A stretch of 64,000 bases of DNA from Dokdonella_A sp040005635 (lineage in GTDB: Bacteria; Pseudomonadota; Gammaproteobacteria; Xanthomonadales; Rhodanobacteraceae), in the NCBI GenBank assembly GCA_040005635.1, contig JBDTYM010000009.1, forward strand, positions 3,490 through 67,489. Reading direction: 5' to 3'. Below are positions 8,991-20,580 of the stretch, one piece after another (position 1 is the stretch's first letter; the number at the start of each line of letters is the position of its first letter). The position numbers and the translations under genes were made by a program. The notes under the pieces were generated by a model that ran no database searches, had not been told where the DNA came from, and saw only the letters and a list, made by a program, of their open reading frames with translations.

Positions 8991-9488
8991 ATGAGTCAGA
9001 TTGCCTTGCAAGATTCCCCTTTTGACGACGACGCCGGCGTCTGGCGTCCTCATGTGACGGTCGCAACCGTAGTGCCGCGGGGCGGGCGCTTCCTGCTGGT
9101 CGAAGAGGAGGTACGCGGTCGCATCGTGTTGAACCAGCCGGCCGGACATCTGGATCCGGACGAAACCCTGCATACCGCCGCGATGCGCGAAACGCTGGAG
9201 GAGACCGGCTGGGAGGTCGAGCTGACCTGCCTGCTCGGCGTTCAGCAATGGAGTTCGCCGTCCGGGCGCCAGTTCGTTCGCTTCACGTTTGCGGCCGAGG
9301 CGATACGCCACGATGCGCAACGTCCGCTCGACGCCGGCATCCTGCGTGCGCTGTGGATGACGCGCGAGGAGATCGCTGCGGCGACACCGCGACTGCGTAG
9401 TCCGATGGTGCTTGCCGGCGTCGATGACTGGCTCGGCGGACGCCGACTGCCGCTCGACGCGATACGTTACTTGTCCGCTCATCCGTGA
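8991..9488 (+). CDS. nudJ: NUDIX hydrolase, NudJ-type
   Basis: A 165-residue NUDIX phosphohydrolase. The NUDIX box is complete from GHLDPDE through REtLEETG, with the metal-binding REXXEE core. NudJ (YmfB) hydrolyses thiamine pyrophosphate precursors and nucleoside di/triphosphates. The assignment to NudJ rests on the N-terminus (WRPHVTVATVVPRGGRFLLVEE) and on the nudJ-mnmA-hflD order seen in E. coli. An extended -10-like TGTTAAACT ends at 8981, only nine bases before the ATG, so a leaderless or near-leaderless mRNA is possible. Confidence 0.9.
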   Translation: MSQIALQDSPFDDDAGVWRPHVTVATVVPRGGRFLLVEEEVRGRIVLNQPAGHLDPDETLHTAAMRETLEETGWEVELTCLLGVQQWSSPSGRQFVRFTFAAEAIRHDAQRPLDAGILRALWMTREEIAAATPRLRSPMVLAGVDDWLGGRRLPLDAIRYLSAHP

Positions 9489-9510
9489 GCGTGGAAGTCA
9501 GAAAGCGCTC

Positions 9511-10626
9511 GTGAGAAGTGCGGAAATCATCGTCGGCATGTCCGGCGGCGTCGATTCTTCGGTCGCTGCGCTGCTGCTGCAGCGCGCGGGCGAATCGATC
9601 GCCGGCCTGTTCATGCAGAACTGGGAAGAGGACGAACGCAAGGGTCCCTGCCGCGCCGATGAGGATCGCAAGGACGCCGTCGCGGTCTGCGCCAAGCTCG
9701 GCATTGCGCTGTACGCGCGCAATTTCGCGGGCGAGTACTGGGACCAGGTGTTCGAGCATTTCCTCGGCGAATATCGCCGCGGCCGCACGCCGAATCCAGA
9801 CGTGCTGTGCAATCGTGAGATCAAGTTCAAGACCTTCCTCGACCACGCACGCGAACTTGGCGCCGCGCAGATCGCGACCGGCCACTACGCCCGCGTCGAC
9901 TGCGCCGACGGCCTCTGGCGCCTCAAGCGCGCGCGCGATACCGGCAAGGACCAGACCTATTTCCTGCATGCGCTTGGCCAGCAGGCGCTGGCGGCGACGC
10001 GCTTCCCGCTGGGCGAACTGCAGAAGTCCGAGGTGCGCCGTCTCGCGCTCGAAGCGGGATTCGCCACGCATGACAAGAAGGATTCGACCGGCATCTGTTT
10101 CATCGGCGAGCGCGATTTCCGCGCGTTCCTGTCTGAATACATTCCGGCGCGGCCAGGCGAGATGCGCACACCGGACGGCAGCACGGTCGGCCAGCATCCT
10201 GGCGTGTTCTACTTCACCCTGGGCCAGCGCAACGGCCTTCGCATCGGCGGTCGCCGCGACGCCGCCGGCGAACCCTGGTATGTGATCGGCAAGGATGTTT
10301 CGACGAACGTGTTGTATGTCGCCCAAGGCAATACCAATCACTGGCTGCAGTCGCATACGCTTGCTGCGAGCGCGCTGACATGGACCGCCGGGCACGCGCC
10401 GGCCTCCGCGTTCCGCTGCAGCGCCATGACACGCTATCGTCAGCCGGAACAAGCCTGTGAAGTCGTCATCGACGGCGACACCTGCGTCGTACGTTTCGAT
10501 CAGCCGCAACGCGCGGTGACACCGGGACAGTCCGTCGTGTTTTACGCCGGGGAGATCTGCCTCGGCGGCGGCGTCATCGAGCGCAGCGACGCACCGTTCG
10601 GCAACTGGGACACTACCGATGCGTGA
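9511..10626 (+). CDS. mnmA: tRNA-specific 2-thiouridylase MnmA
   Basis: Installs the 2-thio group on U34 of Lys, Glu and Gln tRNAs. From a GTG at 9511 it is 371 residues (E. coli 368). The ATP-PP loop SGGVDSS is at 11-17. The two catalytic cysteines lie in NPDVLCN and STGICFIGE, with TGHYARV between them. The C-terminal barrel ends TPGQSVVFYAGEICLGGG. The start is chosen for the family N-terminus and a GGAAG about 13 bases upstream; no better ATG exists. It follows nudJ by 22 bases and overlaps hflD by eight. Confidence 0.96.
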   Translation: MRSAEIIVGMSGGVDSSVAALLLQRAGESIAGLFMQNWEEDERKGPCRADEDRKDAVAVCAKLGIALYARNFAGEYWDQVFEHFLGEYRRGRTPNPDVLCNREIKFKTFLDHARELGAAQIATGHYARVDCADGLWRLKRARDTGKDQTYFLHALGQQALAATRFPLGELQKSEVRRLALEAGFATHDKKDSTGICFIGERDFRAFLSEYIPARPGEMRTPDGSTVGQHPGVFYFTLGQRNGLRIGGRRDAAGEPWYVIGKDVSTNVLYVAQGNTNHWLQSHTLAASALTWTAGHAPASAFRCSAMTRYRQPEQACEVVIDGDTCVVRFDQPQRAVTPGQSVVFYAGEICLGGGVIERSDAPFGNWDTTDA

Positions 10627-11242
10627 GTCGCGCGTGATCGCACTGGCCGGCGTGCTGCAGGGGTGCCGGCTGGTGCGCGACATCGCCACCGATGGTCGCG
10701 CCGACCCGGCGGTGGTCGAGACCAGCCTCGCCAGCGTATTCCGTATCGACGCCGACAGTGCGGCAGACGTGTTCGGAGGAATCAGCGGCGTGCGCCGAGG
10801 CCTGGAGACCCTGCTCGACCAGTTCGACAATGGCGAGCGCGACCTCGCCCTGACGCGGCTGGTACTCGGCGTGCTGCGCCTGGAGCGCCGCCTTGCCCGC
10901 AATCCGCGCATGCTGGCCGAACTGCGCAAGGGCATCGAGGATATCCAGCGTCAGGTCGATCACCTCGGCGTGGCGCATGCCAGCGTACAGACGCGCTTGG
11001 CCGAACTGTATGTGCAGACGCTGTCACAACTGCGCCCGCGCGTCGTCGTGCACGGCAATCCACTGCACCTGGCCGACCCGCAACGCGTCGAACAGATCCG
11101 CGCCCTGTTGCTGGCGGCGATCCGCGCGGCGGTGCTGTGGCGTCAGGTCGGCGGCAGCCAGATCCGTCTGCTGTTGCGCCGGCGCGAGTACGCGATGCTC
11201 GCGCGCGGTCTGCTCTCGCGCAGCACGCTCGACCGCGGGTGA
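10619..11242 (+). CDS. hflD: High frequency lysogenization protein HflD homologue
   Basis: A 207-residue, mostly helical protein of the HflD family. In E. coli it is peripheral to the inner membrane and binds lambda CII; its host role is unclear. Family marks are VIALAGVLQGCRLVRDIA, GVRRGLETLLDQ, LVLGVLRLERRLARNP, LGELYVQTLS-type helix (here AELYVQTLSQLRPRVVV) and QVGGSQIRLLLRRRE. The start ATG lies inside the last codons of mnmA, indicating translational coupling. Confidence 0.93.
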   Translation: MRESRVIALAGVLQGCRLVRDIATDGRADPAVVETSLASVFRIDADSAADVFGGISGVRRGLETLLDQFDNGERDLALTRLVLGVLRLERRLARNPRMLAELRKGIEDIQRQVDHLGVAHASVQTRLAELYVQTLSQLRPRVVVHGNPLHLADPQRVEQIRALLLAAIRAAVLWRQVGGSQIRLLLRRREYAMLARGLLSRSTLDRG

Positions 11243-11590
11243 GTTCCTTCGCCCTGCGGGTTCGCTGGGAAGGGGGAAGAGAAAGAACGGAGGAAGGAAC
11301 CAATCGCGGACACCCGGGCGGTTTTTTCTTTTCGCCGTTGAAACCGCTCTCTCCGGATTCCATCTACGCAGACACTTTTCAGCCTTACCTTTACTCTTCT
11401 CAGCAGCCCGAAGGGCGAAGCGACTCCCAGGCGGCGCAAGCCGCCGACTCCCCACGAACGTCGATGTCGCGATGCGGCAATGGTTTGCGCGATAATGGTG
11501 GACCCTATTCGCCGGTCCGCGTCAGTGCGGACCGCACCCGCGGCGAACGCCGCGGTCGCAAGCGAACGCCAGCACGATCAGGAGATGCAC
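11243..11590 (+). promoter_or_regulatory. hflD-acnA intergenic region (348 bases)
   Basis: No gene is visible. A T-rich run GGTTTTTTCTTTTC around 11320-11335 follows a weak GC stem and may end the nudJ-mnmA-hflD transcript. Short palindromes occur at about 11408-11418 (GCCCGAAGGGC) and 11434-11450 (GGCGGCGCAAGCCGCC). A GATAAT hexamer at 11491-11496 is a possible -10 for acnA without a good -35. The acnA ribosome-binding site AGGAG is at 11580-11584. Confidence 0.4.
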
Positions 11591-14341
<2,751 letters not shown>

Positions 14342-14355
14342 GCCCGCTCGACATC

Positions 14356-14381
14356 GACGCGGCGCCTGCGGGCGCCGCGTC
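14356..14381. terminator. Hairpin between convergent acnA and the NTF2-like gene
   Basis: A perfect 11-base-pair stem GACGCGGCGCC/GGCGCCGCGTC around a four-base loop starts 14 bases after the acnA stop and reaches the stop of the opposing gene. There is no U tract on either side, so it is a stem-only or RNA-stabilising terminator at best. Confidence 0.55.
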
Positions 14382-14805
14382 AGCGGGTTTCACTCCATTT
14401 CGCGTTGTAGCAGCGCCATTCCCGGTCCTGCCGGCGCCAGCCAGTCACGAACTGCAAAACCGCGCGACGGTCGGGCAACCAGCGTCCTGAGCCGTCGGTA
14501 ACGGTCGCCTCGAAGCGGGCCGTCGCGCGATCGCCGTCAAGTTCGACCTCGACGGTGCCGATGGTGACGCCGATGCTGCGTCCGGCGAGCAGGCGCGCGC
14601 GCAGCAGCTGCTCCAGGCCGGCACGATCCAGCTCGCCGTCGTTGCCGATGAAATCATCAGCAACGTGCGCGAGGACAGACGCACGTTGCTGTGCCTGCGC
14701 GGCGTCGGCGATCGACTGGATCGCATGGCGGATCGCATCGGCATCCGGCGTGTGCGCACAAGCGGCGGCAAACAGGCTCAGCAGTATCGGCAATCCTCTG
14801 CGCAT
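14380..14805 (-). CDS. Exported NTF2-like fold protein
   Basis: About 141 residues starting MRRGLPILLSLFAAACAHTP. The basic-hydrophobic leader ends in AAAC, a marginal lipobox, so it is either a lipoprotein or simply exported. The body has the helix-rich start and beta-sheet end typical of SnoaL/NTF2-like proteins (IRHAIQSIADAAQAQQ, later VTDGSGRWLPDRRAVLQFVTGWRRQDREWR). I chose the ATG at 14805 rather than 14820 because GGGAGAGG precedes it. No specific function can be assigned. It is convergent with acnA and divergent from rpfB. Confidence 0.7.
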   Translation of the reverse strand: MRRGLPILLSLFAAACAHTPDADAIRHAIQSIADAAQAQQRASVLAHVADDFIGNDGELDRAGLEQLLRARLLAGRSIGVTIGTVEVELDGDRATARFEATVTDGSGRWLPDRRAVLQFVTGWRRQDREWRCYNAKWSETR

Positions 14806-15050
14806 ACAGGCCTCTCCCATCAGCTGCGATCACACGTCGAGCAACGATCGCGCTGCAATGCGGCTTGCCGCTCGTTCCGGCCTTATGCTGCAATCGCGCG
14901 CGTGCAAAGATATACGGCAGAAGGTAACGGAATCGGGCCTGCCACAGGTTGCTCCGGCATTGCGCGGCATGCCCTGCCTGCAGAATCAGGCTGGGCCACA
15001 TCAGAATCGGCGACACGAAGCGCATGCATGTCCACACTGCGGGAGGAAGA

Positions 15051-16739
15051 ATGACGATCGACGAACGGCCCTGGCTTGCAAGTTATCCGAAGGGCATTCC
15101 GGCGGAGATCGACCCGGGGCAATATCGCTCCGTCGCCGCCCTGCTCGAGGAATGCTGCGACCGTTTTCGTCACCGGCCCGCGTTCACGAACATGGGCAAA
15201 CAGATCACTTACGACCAGCTGGACAAGTTCAGCGCGCAATTCGCCGCATTTCTGCTCAACGATCTTCAGCTGAAAAAAGGCGATCGCGTCGCGCTGATGA
15301 TGCCCAACGTGCTGCAGTATCCGATCGCGATCATGGCGGTGCTGCGCGCAGGGCTGACGGTCGTCAACACCAACCCGATGTACACGGCGCGCGAGCTGAA
15401 ACATCAGCTCGACGACTCCGGCGCCAGCGCCATCGTCGTGCTCGACAATTTCGCCAAGACCGTCGCCGACGTCATCGACGGCACCCCGTGCAAGCACGTG
15501 ATCTGCACGGCGATCGGCGACATGCTGGATTTCCCGAAGTCGCTGATCACCAACCTGGTCGTGCGCCACGTCAAGAAATTGGTGCCGGCCTATTCGATTC
15601 CGCGCGCGATCCGCTTCAACGACGCGCTCAGGCGCGGCGCGCGCGCGAAGCTCGGGCGGATCGATGTCCACCCGGACGATATCGCCTTCCTGCAATACAC
15701 CGGCGGCACCACCGGCGTCGCCAAGGGCGCCATGCTGACTCATCGCAACATGGTGTCGAACATGTTGCAGGCGTTCGCCTGGATCAGCCCGAACATGCGT
15801 GAAGGCGAGGAAGTCGTCATCACCGCGTTGCCGCTCTATCATATCTTCGCGCTGACGGCCAACTTCCTGACCTTCGCCCGCGTCGGCGGCTTCAACCATC
15901 TGATCACCAACCCGCGCGATATGACGGGTTTCGTGCGCGATATCCGCAACGTGCGTTTTACCGCGTTGACCGGCGTCAATACCTTGTTCGCCGGCCTGCT
16001 CAACACGCCAGGTTTCGACCAGGTCGATTTCTCGCAGTTGCATCTGACCCTCGGCGGCGGCATGGCCGTGCAGCGGGCCGTCGCCGAACGCTGGAAAAAG
16101 GTGACCGGCTGCACGCTGGCCGAGGCCTATGGCCTCACCGAAACCTGCCCCGCCGTCTGCATCAACCCGCTCGATATCGCCGAGTACAACGGATCGATCG
16201 GCCTGCCGGTGCCATCGACCGATCTGACCATTCGCGACGACGACGGCAACGTACTGAAAATCGGTGCCGCAGGCGAACTCTGCGTGCACGGACCGCAGGT
16301 CATGAAAGGCTATTGGAACCGTCCCGACGAGACCGCCAACGTGCTCTCGGCCGACGGTTGGCTGCGCACCGGCGACATCGCACGCATCGACGAGAAGGGC
16401 TTCGTCTATATCGTCGATCGGAAGAAGGACATGATCCTTGTGTCGGGATTCAACGTGTACCCGAACGAGATCGAAGACGTGGTCGCGCAGATGCCTGGCG
16501 TTCTCGAGGTGGCGGCAGTCGGCGTACCGGACGAGAAGTCCGGCGAGGCGGTCAAGCTGGTCATCGTACGCAAGGATCCTGGCCTGACCGCCGAAGCGGT
16601 CCGTGAGCACTGCAAGGCGAATCTCACCGGCTACAAGCTGCCGCGGCTGATCGAATTTCGCGACTCCCTGCCGAAGACGAATGTCGGCAAGATCCTGCGG
16701 CGCGAGCTGCGCGACGCGGCCACCAAGACGGCCGCCTAG
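15051..16739 (+). CDS. rpfB: Long-chain fatty acid--CoA ligase, RpfB/FadD type
   Basis: Activates fatty acids to acyl-CoA (EC 6.2.1.3). The 562 residues match E. coli FadD (561). The ATP/AMP signature YTGGTTGVAKGA is near residue 215, with EAYGLTETCP, GWLRTGDIA and the C-terminal catalytic loop PKTNVGKILRREL. The ATG at 15051 is preceded by GGAGG; upstream in-frame starts lack this. RpfB in Xanthomonas works in DSF turnover and fatty acid recycling. The rpf symbol rests on position, with rpfF next but one; by sequence alone fadD is equally correct. It is convergent with the PilZ gene. Confidence 0.92.
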   Translation: MTIDERPWLASYPKGIPAEIDPGQYRSVAALLEECCDRFRHRPAFTNMGKQITYDQLDKFSAQFAAFLLNDLQLKKGDRVALMMPNVLQYPIAIMAVLRAGLTVVNTNPMYTARELKHQLDDSGASAIVVLDNFAKTVADVIDGTPCKHVICTAIGDMLDFPKSLITNLVVRHVKKLVPAYSIPRAIRFNDALRRGARAKLGRIDVHPDDIAFLQYTGGTTGVAKGAMLTHRNMVSNMLQAFAWISPNMREGEEVVITALPLYHIFALTANFLTFARVGGFNHLITNPRDMTGFVRDIRNVRFTALTGVNTLFAGLLNTPGFDQVDFSQLHLTLGGGMAVQRAVAERWKKVTGCTLAEAYGLTETCPAVCINPLDIAEYNGSIGLPVPSTDLTIRDDDGNVLKIGAAGELCVHGPQVMKGYWNRPDETANVLSADGWLRTGDIARIDEKGFVYIVDRKKDMILVSGFNVYPNEIEDVVAQMPGVLEVAAVGVPDEKSGEAVKLVIVRKDPGLTAEAVREHCKANLTGYKLPRLIEFRDSLPKTNVGKILRRELRDAATKTAA

Positions 16740-16749
16740 GAAGCGCGGG

Positions 16750-16783
16750 CCCATTGACAACGCCCGCAGGCGTCGTCAATGGG
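16750..16783. terminator. Long hairpin between convergent rpfB and PilZ genes
   Basis: CCCATTGAC-A-ACGCC, a CGCA loop, then GGCGT-C-GTCAATGGG form a 14-base-pair stem with one mismatch, 10 bases after the rpfB stop. It has no U tract but lies where a bidirectional terminator is expected. Confidence 0.55.
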
Positions 16784-16833
16784 GGCCGGCGATGCCCTTT
16801 CGGTATCCGGCCGGCCGGGCCAATGGGGAAGAG

Positions 16834-17190
16834 CTATGTCTGCGAATAGGGCTCCAGCCGATCGGCGTAGCCGCCCAGCAGGTTCCACAGGGGAGCCTCC
16901 TTGTCCTCCGGTATGCGTGCGTAGGCGAAGGCGAGTTCGCCCTCGGTGACACGCGCCAGCCTCGCCTCGACGTGAATATCCAGCGCCTCGCCGAACAGCA
17001 TGTCCAGCGCGTACAGGTCGCCGATCCTGCCGCTCCAGGCCTCCGGCCGGGCCACCAGCACACCGGTCGCCGAAATATTCTCGATTTCGCTGCTCCAGGC
17101 CTGGCTGCCGCTGCTCAGATAGATGGCCGAGCTGATCGGCATCCGCGCCGGCCGCAAGCGGCCGCCGTCCTCTTGTTTTGAGTTGGTCAT
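16834..17190 (-). CDS. PilZ-domain protein
   Basis: About 118 residues from ATG 17190, with GGGGA just upstream. A short polar N-terminus (MTNSKQEDGGRLRPARMP) leads into a beta-rich domain. It has an NISATG stretch fitting the second PilZ c-di-GMP motif (D/N-x-S-x-x-G) and a late FAYARIPEDKEAPLWNLL. The first motif RxxxR is not canonical: arginines occur as RLRPAR, with the wrong spacing. Ligand binding is therefore uncertain. It stands between rpfB and rpfF on the opposite strand, sharing its upstream region with rpfF. Because RpfG degrades c-di-GMP, a c-di-GMP effector here would make functional sense; that is inference. Confidence 0.75.
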   Translation of the reverse strand: MTNSKQEDGGRLRPARMPISSAIYLSSGSQAWSSEIENISATGVLVARPEAWSGRIGDLYALDMLFGEALDIHVEARLARVTEGELAFAYARIPEDKEAPLWNLLGGYADRLEPYSQT

Positions 17191-17394
17191 GCATCCCCGC
17201 ACATTGCGTTGCGTCCCCCGCTCCACCAATTTTCAAGACTACCGATTAGTCATATGAGACACACGTTGTCAATATCGGGTGAAACTTCGGCTAGACTGCC
17301 TGCGATCGTCCCGTTCTGGGGCACTGGAGGGGTGCAGAGCGTTTGCCGCTCGGTCTGCGATCATCGAGCGGCTTCCTGTCCTGAGGGTAATGCC
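17191..17394 (+). promoter_or_regulatory. Divergent PilZ gene / rpfF control region (204 bases)
   Basis: AT-richer than its surroundings. TTGTCA at 17266-17271 could be a -35 and TAGACT at 17292-17297 a -10 for rpfF, but the 20-base spacing is long. The rpfF ribosome-binding region GAGGGTAA ends about five bases before the ATG. I found no clear CRP/Clp-type TGTGA-N6-TCACA site. Confidence 0.35.
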
Positions 17395-18324
17395 ATGACC
17401 GCCGTCGAATCGTTGCATCGTGATAATGATTATCGTCTCCTGCGCACCTTGGAAGATCCGGTGGCCAATGCCCACTGGTGCTTCATGCACGCGCATCGTT
17501 TTCCGCGTGACACGGGGTATCGCGCCTGCTTCTCCGTGGCGTTGATGAAGGAAATGCGGGAATTCCTCAAGCGCACCACCGACCGTCTGACGCTGCGATC
17601 CTCCAACTCCGATGCAAGTCTGACTCATGTCGTCATCACCTCGGACACCAATGTCTACAATCTCGGCGGTGATCTCGAGCTGTTCTGCCGCTTGATCCGC
17701 GAACGCAATCGCGAGCATCTGCTGGCCTATGCCCGTTTGTGCGTCGAAGGCGTCCACGAAATTCATGCCGGCCTCAATCGCAATGCGCACACGGTGGCGC
17801 TGGTCCAGGGTGATGCGCTTGGCGGCGGCCTCGAGCTCGCGCTGTCGTGCCAGACCATCGTCGCCGAAAGCGGCGTCGGCATGGGCTTCCCGGAAGTCCT
17901 GTTCGATCTGTTCCCCGGCATGGGCGCCTACTCATTCCTGTGTCAGCGTGTCAGCCCGCGCTTCGCCGAAGAAATGATGCTCAACGGCACGATCTATTCG
18001 AGCGACGAATTGCATCGTCTCGGTCTCATCGACGTGCTGGTTCCGAAGGGCGAAGGCGTGCAGGCCGTGCACGATCTGATCCGACGCAATCAGCGTATTC
18101 CACATGCGCGCACCGCGATGAATCGCGTCCGCCAGATCCGCAACCCAGTGACCCTGACCGAATTGATGCAAGTCACGGAAATCTGGGTCGATACCGCCAT
18201 GCAGCTCGGCGAGAAGTCGTTGCGGACGATGGAACGCCTCGTACGTGCGCAGCAGAAGCGCCCGCTCATCGTGGAAAACCAGGAACGCGCACCCCTCGAA
18301 GTTGCACAAGTCGCGAGTTCCTGA
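17395..18324 (+). CDS. rpfF: DSF synthase RpfF (crotonase family)
   Basis: Makes the diffusible signal factor family of cis-2-unsaturated fatty acids, acting as acyl-ACP thioesterase and dehydratase. It has 309 residues from ATG 17395 (X. campestris RpfF is 289). Strong family blocks are YNLGGDLELFCRLIRERN, ALVQGDALGGGLELALSCQ, GFPEVLFDLFPGMGAYSF and the C-terminal TEIWVDTAMQLGEKSLRTM. Glu147 and Glu167 fall where the two catalytic glutamates (E141 and E161 in Xcc) are expected, with the same 20-residue spacing. It converges on rpfC with a 56-base gap, as in Xanthomonas. Confidence 0.96.
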   Translation: MTAVESLHRDNDYRLLRTLEDPVANAHWCFMHAHRFPRDTGYRACFSVALMKEMREFLKRTTDRLTLRSSNSDASLTHVVITSDTNVYNLGGDLELFCRLIRERNREHLLAYARLCVEGVHEIHAGLNRNAHTVALVQGDALGGGLELALSCQTIVAESGVGMGFPEVLFDLFPGMGAYSFLCQRVSPRFAEEMMLNGTIYSSDELHRLGLIDVLVPKGEGVQAVHDLIRRNQRIPHARTAMNRVRQIRNPVTLTELMQVTEIWVDTAMQLGEKSLRTMERLVRAQQKRPLIVENQERAPLEVAQVASS

Positions 18325-18380
18325 GGAATACCGGTCGGCTGCGCACCCACGTACGCCCGCCCTCAACATGCGAAGCCGGA

Positions 18381-20546
18381 TCAGTGAATGCGATCCGGCT
18401 CGCTGCTCCCCGTCTGCGGTGCCTGGGTCGGGGTCTTCAGCGAGGTACGCGCAAGTTCGAGTTGCTCCCGCAGTTGCTGGATTCGCTGCTGCCACTCGCG
18501 CGGTAGCTGCCAATTGCCGAGTTTCATCGCGTCGGACGCCGCACTGGACAGGCGTAGCGCGCCCATATTGCCGGCGACGCCCTTGAGCGCGTGGCACTGG
18601 TCGCGAAATGCGTCCCACTGTCCCAGCGCGCCGCTTCGTTCCAGATCACCAATCGTCTTCAGCGCATCGCGCAGGCATTCGTCGACGAAGAGGCCGACGA
18701 ATCCTTCGCCGAGTTGCAGTTCGGCAAGCTCCTCGAGCACGGCACGTGAAATCACGTTGTCGGTCTCGCGTCCGGCTCTACCCGACGCAACGGACGGCGC
18801 CACCCTGGAATCGCTGTCCACGTGCCCCAGCGCGACATCGGTCAAGGCTTCGAGCAGACGATTCAACGCAACCGGCTTGGTCAGGAAGGTGCGCGCACCC
18901 GCTTGTTCACATTCACGCACCGTTGCCGCGGTCGCGTCCGCGCTGAGCACGATGAACGGTGTCAGCTGCTGCCCTGCTTCCATGATCCGGACCTGCTTCA
19001 GCACATCGAGGCCGCTGATCCCCGGCATGTGCAGATCGATGATTACGCCGTCGAAGCGTTCGTTCTCCAGTGCGGTCAGGACTTCTTCGCCACTCTGAAC
19101 GGCACGCGCCTGATGGCCAGCCTTTTCGAGCAACCGGCACAGCACCGTGATATTCGCAGGTTGATCATCGGCGACCAGAAGGTGCAGCGACTTAACGCGC
19201 GCACGGTGGCGTACGAACGGATCGTCAAACGCGATGATGTTCTCGCCGCTGCGCGCCGCCTTTCCGGCCTGTTCCAGCGGCACTTCAACCGCCCGGAACG
19301 GAATTTCGACCCAGAAATTCGATCCCTTGCCCTCGACGCTCTCGAAAGCGATATGTCCGCCGAGCAGCTCGGTCAACGATTTAGCGATCGTGGTGCCAAG
19401 GCCGGTACCGCCAAAGCGACGCCCATGACCGCCTTCTGCCTGCTCGAACGCCTGGAAAATGCGCCCCTGCGCGTCCATCGGAATACCGATCCCGGTGTCG
19501 CGTACCGAAAAGCGCAATGCGGCGATCGGATCGGCGTCCGCATTGATGCGGGCGATGTCCACTGCGACGCTGCCCTGTTCGGTGAACTTGATCGCATTGG
19601 AGAGCAGATTGAGCAGAATCTGGCGCAGGTGATCGCCGTCGCCGTGCAGGATCACCGGCACACCGCGACCGATCTTGATGTCGAACACGATGCCCTTGTT
19701 GTGGGCCAGCGGCTGCAGCATCACCTGGATGCCGTCGAGGACATCGGCGAGACGGAAGTCCGCCTCGGTGCATTTCAGCTTGCCGACCTCGATCGCCGAA
19801 ATATCGAGCACATCCTCGACCAGGGCCAACAGGGTCTTCGCGGACGCCTGGATCACTTCCGCGCACTCGCGCTGCTCGCTGGTCAGCTTGGTCGTCGACA
19901 ACAGCTCCGACATGCCGACGACGCCGTTCAGCGGCGTGCGGAACTCGTGGCTCATGTTGGCGAGGAAGCGGCTCTTCGCCTCGTTGGCGCGGCGCGCATC
20001 CTCGGTCGCCCGGGTCAGGGCGCGCAGCAACGAAGTAAGGTAGGCCGGAATCGCGATCAGACCGATCAGCAGTCCCCAGGCCAACGCCTGGTTCTCCAGC
20101 CAGTAGGGAGTGAACAGGATGACCGGCACGAAGGAAAGACTGGCGAGGCCAACCGCGACCATCAGAAAACGCGGACCGTAGCGGAGGCCGTTGCCGATCG
20201 TGACCCACAGGTACACGACATAGACGGGCGCCAGATGCGCACCCATCAGATGCATCGCCGAGCCCATCATCGTGTAGTCGACGAACATGCCGGCGACGCG
20301 GCGCACACGCGATACGCCCGGCTGCATCGCGATCGCGATCAGGATGGCTGCGCCGGCCAGCGATTCGACGGCCACCAGCGACAACACCGCGCGCAGCGAC
20401 GGATCCTGAAACCCGGTGATGCTGCCGACGCCAAACAGGTAGACCAGCACGATGCCGAGGATGCAAAGCCGGATGATCGCCTGCTCGTGCTCGCTGTCCG
20501 GCCGCTTTGCGTAGCGTGCCTTGACCGTCGCGAGTAGGGAATTCAT
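18381..20546 (-). CDS. rpfC: DSF sensor hybrid histidine kinase RpfC
   Basis: Membrane sensor of DSF that phosphorylates RpfG and, in Xanthomonas, also restrains RpfF. It has 721 residues (Xcc 726). Order: short cytosolic N-terminus with DSEHEQ (17-22), about five membrane helices (23-180), HisKA with His200 in NMSHEFRTPLNG, HATPase (NLLSNAIKF, DTGIGI, GGTGLGT), receiver with Asp504 in VIIDLHMPG, and HPt with His652 in CHALKGVAGNMG. These line up with H198, D512 and H657 of Xcc RpfC. The start at 20546 matches the family; AAGG is nine bases upstream. It is 34 bases downstream of rpfG, with no rpfH between them. Confidence 0.95.
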   Translation of the reverse strand: MNSLLATVKARYAKRPDSEHEQAIIRLCILGIVLVYLFGVGSITGFQDPSLRAVLSLVAVESLAGAAILIAIAMQPGVSRVRRVAGMFVDYTMMGSAMHLMGAHLAPVYVVYLWVTIGNGLRYGPRFLMVAVGLASLSFVPVILFTPYWLENQALAWGLLIGLIAIPAYLTSLLRALTRATEDARRANEAKSRFLANMSHEFRTPLNGVVGMSELLSTTKLTSEQRECAEVIQASAKTLLALVEDVLDISAIEVGKLKCTEADFRLADVLDGIQVMLQPLAHNKGIVFDIKIGRGVPVILHGDGDHLRQILLNLLSNAIKFTEQGSVAVDIARINADADPIAALRFSVRDTGIGIPMDAQGRIFQAFEQAEGGHGRRFGGTGLGTTIAKSLTELLGGHIAFESVEGKGSNFWVEIPFRAVEVPLEQAGKAARSGENIIAFDDPFVRHRARVKSLHLLVADDQPANITVLCRLLEKAGHQARAVQSGEEVLTALENERFDGVIIDLHMPGISGLDVLKQVRIMEAGQQLTPFIVLSADATAATVRECEQAGARTFLTKPVALNRLLEALTDVALGHVDSDSRVAPSVASGRAGRETDNVISRAVLEELAELQLGEGFVGLFVDECLRDALKTIGDLERSGALGQWDAFRDQCHALKGVAGNMGALRLSSAASDAMKLGNWQLPREWQQRIQQLREQLELARTSLKTPTQAPQTGSSEPDRIH

Positions 20547-20559
20547 ACGTTTCAACCTT

Positions 20560-20576
20560 GCGGGCCGGGTGCCCGC
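20560..20576 (-). other. Intercistronic hairpin between rpfG and rpfC
   Basis: A perfect 6-base-pair GC stem GCGGGC/GCCCGC with a five-base loop fills most of the 34-base gap, just ahead of the rpfC ribosome-binding site. It could stabilise processed mRNA or dampen rpfC translation; this is inference from position. Confidence 0.45.
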
Positions 20577-20580
20577 GGCT

